Below, in pieces: positions 17,064 to 24,518 of a DNA stretch of 64,000 nucleotides. Origin of the DNA: DAIOEK01 sp963708715. GTDB taxonomy: Bacteria; Chloroflexota; Anaerolineae; Anaerolineales; Anaerolineaceae. The DNA lies in contig CAVPSU010000001.1 of the NCBI GenBank assembly GCA_963708715.1, forward strand, positions 1,984,001-2,048,000, written 5' to 3'. Position numbers and translations under genes: made by a program. The notes beneath the pieces were generated by a model, which was not told where the DNA came from, ran no database searches, and saw only the letters and a list, made by a program, of their open reading frames with translations. Position 1 is the stretch's first letter, and each line of letters begins with the position of its first letter.

Positions 17064-17417
17064 ATGTATTACTTCATGATCCTGGTTGTTCATGACGTGG
17101 AAAAATTTGAAGAAGTGCTTGTAAGTTGGCGCGATGCAGGGGTGACAGGCGTAACGATATTGCCAAGCCTTGGTATGGCAAGCATGGACAAAGAGCGTGC
17201 ATTGCGGGAAGATATGCCCCTTATGCCTCTAATTGGCAATTTGTTTGCCGAAGATGAGGTATTGAACCGGACATTATTTAGCGTTGTTCAAGGGAAAGAA
17301 CTTGTTGACCGAGTCATCCACGCTACTCAATCCATTCTGGGAGACCTGAATTCGCCAAATAATGGTATCATGGCCATCCTCCCGGTAGAGCAGGCATTTG
17401 GTCTGAACCGGATTTGA
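17064..17417 (+). CDS. Small PII-like protein, probable antiporter regulator
   Basis: A 117-aa protein not matched to a named family. Its start (YYFMILVVHDVEKFEEVL followed by WRDAGVTGVTILPSLGM) has the beta-alpha-beta pattern of the GlnB/PII ferredoxin-like fold, with the GVTGVTI turn corresponding to PII GxTGMTV. The PII T-loop Tyr/Ser modification sites are not evident, and the C-terminus (NNGIMAILPVEQAFGLNRI) resembles the PII core strand. The ATG at 17064 has GGGAGG 4 nt upstream; 17052 is an alternative. It is tightly coupled to the antiporter gene. PII-like proteins often gate adjacent transporters in response to nucleotides, so an allosteric role is inferred. Confidence 0.65.
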   Translation: MYYFMILVVHDVEKFEEVLVSWRDAGVTGVTILPSLGMASMDKERALREDMPLMPLIGNLFAEDEVLNRTLFSVVQGKELVDRVIHATQSILGDLNSPNNGIMAILPVEQAFGLNRI

Positions 17418-17441
17418 TTCATAGATTATTCAAAAAGCATT

Positions 17442-18590
17442 ATGAGAATCCTCTGCAATGACATAGGCACCGGAACCCAGGATATCTTCCTTTATGACTC
17501 ACGTTTGGATGTGGAGAACGGGTATAAACTGATCCTCCCTTCGCCAACGATGATAATCCATCGCAAGCTCAAGCAGGCTGCCGAAAGACGGCAATCGATT
17601 GTCCTGCATGGTTTGATGATGGGTGGCGGTCCGTCCAGTTGGGGGGTGGATGCAGTATTAAAGGCGGGGGCTCAGGTTTTTGCCACACCGGATGCAGCCA
17701 GGACGATCAATGACGACCTTGATCAAGTCCGAGAAATGGGGATCATCCTGGTTTCTGCCGATGAGATCCATTCCCTCCACAGTGATGTATTGCGGATCGA
17801 AATGGGTGATTTTGATTATGCCTCCATCTGTGATACCTTCTCCCGGTTTGGTGTTTCACTGGAGAACCTGGACGCAGTTGCGCTTGCTGTATTTGATCAT
17901 GGGGCAGCTCCACCGGATATTTCAGACCGGAAATTTCGGTTTGATTATCTCGATGAGCGGATTCGTTTCAAGAATTCTCTGAGTACCTTTGCATACCTCC
18001 GTGACCAGATCCCATCCAGTATGACCCGTCTGCTGGCTGTAGAAGTATCCGCCCGTAATACTCCCGGCGAGTTGATCGTAATGGATACCGCGCCCGCGGC
18101 TATCGCCGGCGCACTACTGGACCGGAAAGTGGGCAGCCTTTCGGATGTATTAATTGCAAATGTGGGGAATTTCCATACGTTAGCTTTTCGTTTGAAGGAG
18201 GGAAAAATTGATGGAGTGTTTGAACACCACACCGGAATCCTTACCCCGGTGAAACTCGATGATTACCTTCAAAAGTTGATGGATGGATCCCTTGATCGGG
18301 AATCTGTCTTTGCGGATCAGGGACACGGCTCTCTGATCTATAATCCGGTGCCAATGAAAAAAGAATCCGAGGATTTCGATCTGGCGGTTACTGGTCCACG
18401 GCGAAGTTTCATGCAGTCTTCCCGCTTCCGGATTTATTTCCCCGCTCCCTTCGGCGATATGATGATCAGTGGTTGTTTTGGACTGCTTAGCGCGGTCGCG
18501 GATCTGATACCGCAGCATCGGTCTGAGATCTTGGAATCTCTTCATAAAACTAACGGTACCAAAACCGCTCCCTGGGATATTCGTGATTGA
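17442..18590 (+). CDS. DUF1786 family protein
   Basis: A 382-aa protein beginning MRILCNDIGTGTQDIFLYD, the signature of DUF1786, sometimes named a pyruvate formate-lyase activating-like protein, although no radical-SAM cysteine motif is present. The N-terminal DIGTGTQD stretch and the later NVGNFHTLAF look like phosphate-binding loops of the actin/hexokinase ASKHA fold, so an ATP-dependent role is possible. A Gly-rich LMMGGGPSSWG motif lies near residues 58-68. It starts 24 bp behind the PII-like gene with a weak ribosome site. The biochemical function is unknown. Confidence 0.75.
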   Translation: MRILCNDIGTGTQDIFLYDSRLDVENGYKLILPSPTMIIHRKLKQAAERRQSIVLHGLMMGGGPSSWGVDAVLKAGAQVFATPDAARTINDDLDQVREMGIILVSADEIHSLHSDVLRIEMGDFDYASICDTFSRFGVSLENLDAVALAVFDHGAAPPDISDRKFRFDYLDERIRFKNSLSTFAYLRDQIPSSMTRLLAVEVSARNTPGELIVMDTAPAAIAGALLDRKVGSLSDVLIANVGNFHTLAFRLKEGKIDGVFEHHTGILTPVKLDDYLQKLMDGSLDRESVFADQGHGSLIYNPVPMKKESEDFDLAVTGPRRSFMQSSRFRIYFPAPFGDMMISGCFGLLSAVADLIPQHRSEILESLHKTNGTKTAPWDIRD

Positions 18591-18633
18591 TGGGTAAAAA
18601 ATCGTTCCACCATACTGGAAAGCAAACCATCGG

Positions 18634-19107
18634 ATGAATCCACCGCCCCTTGTTGTGGAAATGGTGCCTCGCACCTGCTTTTATTCCAATCTCCGTTCCA
18701 ATCTGAGTAAAAAGGATTGGGAGAAACTCCGCCAGTGGAGCATCCAAAAAGCAGGTTTTCGTTGCGACATATGCAGCTCCGATAACTATGGGCGGCCTCT
18801 CGAATGCCATGAAATTTGGGAATATGATGAGGGTGATCATATTCAATACTTACGTGGATTGACTGCCTTATGCAGGGAATGCCATCGGGCAAAGCATATG
18901 GCGCTGGCTCGTGAGATGGGTTGGGAAGAAGCGGCCATCCGCCATCTAATGCGGATCAATCGTTGGTCTCGCAGAAAAGTGGATGATTACCTGCTCAAAG
19001 CATTCGACATATTCGAAGCACGCAGTCAGGTAACCTGGATGTTAGACATAACCTGGTTGAAAGAATTTGATGTGTCCATCCCGGAGAAATTGGACCGAGA
19101 TCGCTAG
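18634..19107 (+). CDS. HNH-type zinc protein
   Basis: A 157-aa protein with the layout of an HNH endonuclease: CDIC (44-47), LECHE with His59, CRECH (80-84) and His88 in AKHM. The two CxxC pairs would hold a structural zinc and the His residues form the beta-beta-alpha metal site. The helical C-terminus (RINRWSRRKVDDYLLKAFDI) has no recognised domain. Two starts are possible (18634 or 18661) and neither has a strong ribosome site. No restriction, phage or toxin partner is adjacent, so its target is unknown. Confidence 0.7.
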   Translation: MNPPPLVVEMVPRTCFYSNLRSNLSKKDWEKLRQWSIQKAGFRCDICSSDNYGRPLECHEIWEYDEGDHIQYLRGLTALCRECHRAKHMALAREMGWEEAAIRHLMRINRWSRRKVDDYLLKAFDIFEARSQVTWMLDITWLKEFDVSIPEKLDRDR

Positions 19108-19128
19108 TTTGGTATAAAAGCTTTTTAT

Positions 19129-19154
19129 CGCTGAGAACGCAGAGAGCGCTGAGA
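19129..19154. repeat. Degenerate CGCTGAGA/CGCAGAGA repeat
   Basis: Three imperfect 9-bp units (CGCTGAGAA, CGCAGAGAG, CGCTGAGA) between convergent genes. Related in style to the patch at 4872-4904. Confidence 0.5.
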
Positions 19155-19203
19155 TTCACAAGTAAAGTTCATTTAGATTTTGAAGGTATACCTGATATCC
19201 AAG

Positions 19204-20748
19204 CTAGATTTGGACGATGGTTTTGACATCCCGGAAAACGATCACCAATGCGATTCCAAAAGCGGTGCTCATCGCCAGGATGCTGGATACCCAGGAAGAG
19301 AATGGTAAAACTTGTGGGAGCATCCAGGTGATCACACTGGCAAGGATCGATGCCAGAGCAACCCTTAACAAAGGATTTCCCAATTCGATTTTCCGCTTGA
19401 CAGTCCTGGCGAGAAGGTAAAACAAGAGCAGCATTTCCACGGTGAAGGCGATGGATGTCGCCCAGGCAATACCAGCAGCTCCAAACAACTTCGAAAACCA
19501 AATCCCAAAAATGACAAAAGCCACACCGGTTACAACCGAAGCCAATAACGGGATTTTGGCATTCTGACGTGAATAGAATGCCCTAGCGCCAACTTCGATC
19601 AACGAATGAGAAAGTAAACCCGCCAGGTAACCAGTTGTCGCAAGCATAACTTGCTGTGTACCATCCACATCAAAGCCGAATGCCAGTTTCACAAGCGGTC
19701 CCAATCCCAGCGCCAGAATGAATGCGACGGGGATATTCAGCGCTATCAGGTATCGAGTGGAGCGCTGGATGGCAAGCCAAAATGCATCCCAATCCTGACG
19801 GGTGGCGTGTTCGGAGAGCGTTGGTAATAAGGCTGTGCCTAACGCAGTTCCAATCAGGGTCTCAGGTACCTGCATCAACATCCAACCATAGGTGAGCGCC
19901 GATACCGCCCCCGTTCCCAAACCAGAAGCGATATTATCCCGGGCGATGAAGATCAACTGAATGAAGAGCATGGTCAACAACCTCGGTCCGAGCAGGCGCA
20001 ACACCTTCCGGACATCCTCTGTTTTCAACCCCAACTCCCTAACCCATACGAATTTATAGCGCACCAGCCCGGGGATCTGAATTAATAGATGAAGGATGGC
20101 TCCAATGATTACACCATAAACCAACCCGTGAATTCCCAATCCGATAGCGGGGAGTTGGATGGGACCGATCTGGATGGGCGATGTGGGCGCCAGGATGGAG
20201 GCGCCAAAGATCTGACCGAGATTGTACAATAGCGGCGCAATGGCGGGGAATAGAAAATGCTGGTTCGCCTGCAAGCCTGCCATCACCAACCCGCTGACGG
20301 AGAAGAGCAAGGTGGCGATCAGGTTCAGCCGCATCAGTTCGGCAACCAGGCGCTGTTGCTCGGTGTGGAATCCCGGTGCGATGCCCAACCGCCAGCTCAC
20401 CAGTTGATCAGCGAAGATGGCTACCACTATTCCAATGATTGCGGTCACCAGAAAAGCTAGGTTGGCTATCCGCGAGAATAGCTTCCAGGCTTCAGTGCTG
20501 TTTTGTTTTGTGATCACTTCACTCAAGACCGGAATGAAGGCGATAGCCAACGCCCCTCCCGAGATGAGGGCGAATAGCAGGTCGGGAAGGTTATTGGCTG
20601 CGTTAAAAGCGTCCAGCTCCGGAGATAGCCCAAACACCCTGGCTGTCAACACCTGCCGGAGAATGGCAAGGACCTTGTCTGCTGCGTAGAAGACTAGAAG
20701 GAGTAACGCGGCTCGGGAAACCCGGGAAAACCGGTTCAAGAATGTCAT
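19204..20748 (-). CDS. murJ: Lipid II flippase MurJ
   Basis: A 514-aa MviN/MurJ-type MOP transporter with about 14 membrane segments. The N-terminus has ADKVLAILRQVLTARVFGLS and LDAFNAANNLPDLLFALISG, the usual MurJ opening, and the central GLQANQHFLFPAIAPLLYN stretch is also typical. It moves the lipid-linked peptidoglycan precursor across the membrane. A clean AGGTGG ribosome site precedes the start. The S9 peptidase gene ends 12 bp upstream, so the two are co-transcribed, an association with no obvious functional reason. Confidence 0.92.
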   Translation of the reverse strand: MTFLNRFSRVSRAALLLLVFYAADKVLAILRQVLTARVFGLSPELDAFNAANNLPDLLFALISGGALAIAFIPVLSEVITKQNSTEAWKLFSRIANLAFLVTAIIGIVVAIFADQLVSWRLGIAPGFHTEQQRLVAELMRLNLIATLLFSVSGLVMAGLQANQHFLFPAIAPLLYNLGQIFGASILAPTSPIQIGPIQLPAIGLGIHGLVYGVIIGAILHLLIQIPGLVRYKFVWVRELGLKTEDVRKVLRLLGPRLLTMLFIQLIFIARDNIASGLGTGAVSALTYGWMLMQVPETLIGTALGTALLPTLSEHATRQDWDAFWLAIQRSTRYLIALNIPVAFILALGLGPLVKLAFGFDVDGTQQVMLATTGYLAGLLSHSLIEVGARAFYSRQNAKIPLLASVVTGVAFVIFGIWFSKLFGAAGIAWATSIAFTVEMLLLFYLLARTVKRKIELGNPLLRVALASILASVITWMLPQVLPFSSWVSSILAMSTAFGIALVIVFRDVKTIVQI

Positions 20749-20760
20749 TTCGGATCCACC

Positions 20761-22623
20761 TTATTTGGAAAGCACATATTTCTTCAGGAAATCTTCAATC
20801 TTTTGATAATAGGATTCAAGGGTTTCCGTTTTTCGCCAGCCATGACCCTCTCCTTCAAACCGATGATATTCAAAAGGAGTATTCTGTTCACATAATTTCT
20901 TTACGATCTCTTCGGTCTGGGCGACAGGTACCACCGGGTCATCCGATCCATGGAAAAGCAGAAGTGGATCGCGGATTTTCTCTGCATGAAAGATTGGAGA
21001 CCAATCAATAAATTTGCCCTCATTTTCAGGCAACGTACCGATCAGAGAATCGTAATAATGTGATTCAAATTTGATGGTTTCTTCCACTACGGTGAAAAGA
21101 TTACTGACCCCGTAGGCACAGATGGCCGCTTTAAACATGCCCGGATGATGGATGAGGCAATTCAATACGGTATAACCACCAGCGCTGCTGCCTTTTAATA
21201 TTATTTGGGATGGATCGGCGAGTTTTTGCTCACTCAGGAATTGAACCGCAGAGAGAGCGTCATCGACATCCACTTCACCCCAACGTCCATTCAAGGCATC
21301 CCGGTAGGCACGTCCGTAGCCGGTGCTGCCACGATAATTTACCGAAAGAAAGGCAAATCCTTTGCTGGTAAAGAAGGCGGTATCCGCTGAAAAGTTGGCG
21401 TGCACCTGTAACGTTGGTCCACTGTGGATATGCACGATCGCAGGGGGAAGCCCTTCTGTTGAATAGCGATGATTGGAGGGAGGATAATAGATCCCGAACA
21501 CTTTTCCGGACGGCGTATCCCATTCCACAGGTTGAGCAGCAGGTAATTCACCGCTATTCACGGTATCAGGCATGCTGGTTTTGATCACCTGAATTTCGGA
21601 TCCGTTTATGACGGCTAGTCTGGTCGGGGCGTTAGGGGACGAGACCAGTGCGGCAATTTTACCATCCACGGCTGAGACTGAGGGTTGGGCGAGATAGGTG
21701 TAAGGTTGGAGATCGATCTCTTCATGCATTGAATCTAAAGTGACCCGAATTAGATGACTGAACCCCTTCTCGAGCGTTGACACTACTAATCCTGTTGAAT
21801 CCGGCATCCAACTGTAAGTTCGCATCCCCTGTAACCAGGCAGACACCATCAGATTCATGTTGTTGAGAATGGTTCGCTTTTCTCCCGTTTCCAGGTGGAT
21901 CAGAACAAGCTCATCCCAGTTTTCCCGGTTCTGAATATAACTCAACCATTGCCCGTCAGGTGAAAACATCGGCTGGAAGACAGCCGTAGCTGAATCTCCA
22001 GCAATCTGATTCATATTCTCCAACTTGACGGGTTGACTGGAGAAGTCTGCAACCATCAAACGGCTGCCCTGCCAGGGCATCTGGGGATGATCCCATTCGA
22101 TCCAGGCGAGCCTTCTGCCTCCCGGATGCCAGACCGGTTGCATGTAGAAATCGGCTTGATTAGCAAGGATGACAGAATCTGCCTGGGGTTGATCGAGACT
22201 GATCAATCGCAGGCTGTCCTGATCATCAACTGTGTTGATGATCAGCATCTGACTTTGGTCGGGCGATAGCACCGGCGAAGCTGATTTTCCATTTTGCGAG
22301 ACTAAATGAACCGGAATTCCACCGGCAATTGATTGCATATATATTGACCCGCTCTTTTCGATAAATACGACCCAGTCTTTTGAGCAGCCAAACTCGCCAC
22401 CCCCGTAGAACAAACCCCCACGGATGGGTTGTTCGTATGTAAGATCGCGCATACCGCGGTTTGCACCCCAGGTGACAATGGCAGAGCGGTCATTGAGCTG
22501 TTCGAGCCATACCAGGGTGTCCCCGGACCATTGCGGGTCCACCAGGTTGGTGCCGCTGCTCATCCAGCGTGGAGTGAGTGAGGAAGTCCAGGTACCGTAT
22601 GGAGACTTGATTGGATTTGTCAT
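20761..22623 (-). CDS. S9 family peptidase (dipeptidyl/acylaminoacyl peptidase type)
   Basis: A 620-aa cytoplasmic protein: an N-terminal seven-bladed propeller (about 1-360, with SPDQSQMLIIN and SPDGQWLSYIQN blades) and a C-terminal alpha/beta hydrolase. The catalytic triad is visible: Ser in LKGSSAGGYTVLN, Asp in LLFHGSDDPVVP, His in EGEGHGWRK. Upstream of the Ser, FLSVNYRGSTGYGRAYRD is typical of S9C enzymes. No signal peptide. ATG 22623 (MTNPIKSPYG) with GGAG 8 nt upstream is preferred over 22647. It releases dipeptides or acylated amino acids from oligopeptides. It forms an operon with murJ. Confidence 0.92.
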   Translation of the reverse strand: MTNPIKSPYGTWTSSLTPRWMSSGTNLVDPQWSGDTLVWLEQLNDRSAIVTWGANRGMRDLTYEQPIRGGLFYGGGEFGCSKDWVVFIEKSGSIYMQSIAGGIPVHLVSQNGKSASPVLSPDQSQMLIINTVDDQDSLRLISLDQPQADSVILANQADFYMQPVWHPGGRRLAWIEWDHPQMPWQGSRLMVADFSSQPVKLENMNQIAGDSATAVFQPMFSPDGQWLSYIQNRENWDELVLIHLETGEKRTILNNMNLMVSAWLQGMRTYSWMPDSTGLVVSTLEKGFSHLIRVTLDSMHEEIDLQPYTYLAQPSVSAVDGKIAALVSSPNAPTRLAVINGSEIQVIKTSMPDTVNSGELPAAQPVEWDTPSGKVFGIYYPPSNHRYSTEGLPPAIVHIHSGPTLQVHANFSADTAFFTSKGFAFLSVNYRGSTGYGRAYRDALNGRWGEVDVDDALSAVQFLSEQKLADPSQIILKGSSAGGYTVLNCLIHHPGMFKAAICAYGVSNLFTVVEETIKFESHYYDSLIGTLPENEGKFIDWSPIFHAEKIRDPLLLFHGSDDPVVPVAQTEEIVKKLCEQNTPFEYHRFEGEGHGWRKTETLESYYQKIEDFLKKYVLSK

Positions 22624-22826
22624 TTCTGTTTCTCCAGATGGCATCATTATAGCGTGATGATGTGCTATCGAGGTAACTGAAAGTTGATCCTTGAGATTTC
22701 AGGAGATTCAAATTAGATTGAGCAAGCGGATGGATTGGAAACAAATGCTGCATGGAATATGAATAAAAACCCAATAAAAAATCATTTATAATGAAGGTTC
22801 AATTCAACCAATAGCATGAGGACACT

Positions 22827-24353
22827 ATGGATTCTGAAATGACTGAGCTGGAGAAAACCCGGCTGGAAAAAGTGAATCGCCTGCGGGAAAGCGGGATTGA
22901 GCCCTATCCGACCCGTTCAGATGTGACTCATAACACCGCACAGGCAATCCAGGCCTTGACCGAGGCTGAAAAGGAAGGTCAGAATCCGACTGAAGTCATC
23001 GTTAAGGTTGCTGGACGGTTACGTTCCACCCGTCCAATGGGCAAGCTGATCTTTGCTCATATCGAAGATGGCGCCGGTCGCCTGCAGTTATTCCTGCGAG
23101 TAAACGAGATTGGCGAAGAAAAGATGGATTTCTTTGTCCGTGAATTGGATCTTGGCGATTATATTCAGGCAACCGGTAAAATGTTCCGCACCAGAACAGG
23201 TGAGATCACCGTCCAGGTGAGTGATTATTCGATCCTGGCGAAATCGCTATTAACCCTTCCTGCCGCAAAAGACGAAGTGGTGGATGGACAGATCGTCCGC
23301 CATGCCACCTTGTCCGATCCTGAAGTCCGTTTTCGTCAGCGATATGCTGACCTGGCTGTCAATCCTGAAGTAAGGGAAATCTTCCGAGTCCGAGCAAAGA
23401 CTGTCGCAGCTCTACGGAGATTTTTGGACGAGCGCGATTTCCTTGAAGTGGAGACTCCCATCCTGCAACCCTTATATGGCGGGGCAGCCGCCAGACCATT
23501 TACAACACATCATAATCAACTCAAGCAGGATCTCTACCTGCGGATATCTTTTGAGTTGTATTTGAAACGGATCGTTGTCGGTGGGATAGATCGGGTATAT
23601 GAAATTGGTCGTGACTTTCGAAATGAGGGTGTTTCTTATAAACATAACCCTGAGTTCACCCAGCTCGAATTCTATCAGGCATATTCAGATTATCTGCAAA
23701 TTATGGATATGACCGAACAGATGGTAGCTTTCGCCGCTGAGAAAGCGTTGGGGAAAACCACGGTAGTTTTTGATGGCAAAGAAATCAATCTTACTCCACC
23801 CTGGAAGCGATTGGAACTTCGCCAGGGGATTTTGGAAGCGACCGGGATCGATATTGACCTGTATCGTGAGGACTCCAGCTTGAGAAAGGCAATGACCGAT
23901 AAAGGATTGAAATTCAATCCAAATTCCACACGGGGAAAACTGATCGATGGGATGATCGGGGATTACCTGGAACCATTCTGCATCCAGCCCACCTTTATTT
24001 ACAATTACCCGCGGGACATCTCGCCACTGGCGAAATCCAAGCCTGGTGACCCCCAGATCGTAGAACGATTTGAAGGATTCGTAGGTGGGATGGAACTCTG
24101 TAATGCCTTCACTGAACTGAATGATCCATTGGATCAGGAGGCTCGATTCCTTGAAATGGGTCGCGCCTATGCCGATGACGATGAAGAAAAGAATCCGCTT
24201 GATGAAGATTATCTTCGCGCGATGTCCTATGGTATGCCACCGATGGGCGGATTTGGGATGGGCATTGACCGGTTGGTGATGCTTTTGACGGGGTATCGAT
24301 CAATACGAGAAGTGATCTTATTCCCACATTTACGAAAAGTGGAAGACGAATAA
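22827..24353 (+). CDS. lysS: Lysyl-tRNA synthetase, class II
   Basis: A 508-aa class IIb synthetase: OB-fold anticodon domain (about 60-160, VAGRLRSTRPMGKLIFAHIE) and catalytic core with motif 2 (YEIGRDFRNEGVSYKHNPEF) and motif 3 (GFGMGIDRLVMLLTG). GGMELCNAFTELNDP is the Lys-type signature. GAGG precedes ATG 22827, and a TATAAT lies at 22787-22792. It charges tRNA-Lys. The gene is monocistronic, with a strong terminator 34 bp after the stop, and divergent from the S9 peptidase operon. Confidence 0.97.
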   Translation: MDSEMTELEKTRLEKVNRLRESGIEPYPTRSDVTHNTAQAIQALTEAEKEGQNPTEVIVKVAGRLRSTRPMGKLIFAHIEDGAGRLQLFLRVNEIGEEKMDFFVRELDLGDYIQATGKMFRTRTGEITVQVSDYSILAKSLLTLPAAKDEVVDGQIVRHATLSDPEVRFRQRYADLAVNPEVREIFRVRAKTVAALRRFLDERDFLEVETPILQPLYGGAAARPFTTHHNQLKQDLYLRISFELYLKRIVVGGIDRVYEIGRDFRNEGVSYKHNPEFTQLEFYQAYSDYLQIMDMTEQMVAFAAEKALGKTTVVFDGKEINLTPPWKRLELRQGILEATGIDIDLYREDSSLRKAMTDKGLKFNPNSTRGKLIDGMIGDYLEPFCIQPTFIYNYPRDISPLAKSKPGDPQIVERFEGFVGGMELCNAFTELNDPLDQEARFLEMGRAYADDDEEKNPLDEDYLRAMSYGMPPMGGFGMGIDRLVMLLTGYRSIREVILFPHLRKVEDE

Positions 24354-24387
24354 GTTAACATTGAAGGCAAGCAAAAATAATTCATTG

Positions 24388-24423
24388 AAATGGATGGATC
24401 TCTTCGGATCCATCCATTTTTTT
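24388..24423 (+). terminator. lysS terminator
   Basis: A 13-bp perfect stem (AAATGGATGGATC) with a 6-nt TCTTCG loop, followed by a T-run. Confidence 0.93.
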
Positions 24424-24436
24424 GACCAGGATTCAC

Positions 24437-24497
24437 TTGTATTTTTTCTGCGATGGACTATAATAAATGTATCCCCTATCCCCCCATGGGGGATACA
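24437..24497 (+). promoter_or_regulatory. Metal ATPase promoter with CsoR-type operator
   Basis: TTGTAT (24437-24442), 16 bp, TATAAT (24459-24464). Starting 3 bp after the -10 is an inverted repeat TGTATCCCC - 12 nt - GGGGATACA (24468-24497), whose inside also contains a C6/G5 block. Such G/C-tract repeats bounded by TA-rich ends are the hallmark of CsoR/RcnR operators. It would block transcription from this promoter. A CsoR-family gene lies at 31381 in this window. Confidence 0.65.
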
Positions 24498-24518
24498 ACG
24501 AAACCCCTGGAGCATCTC

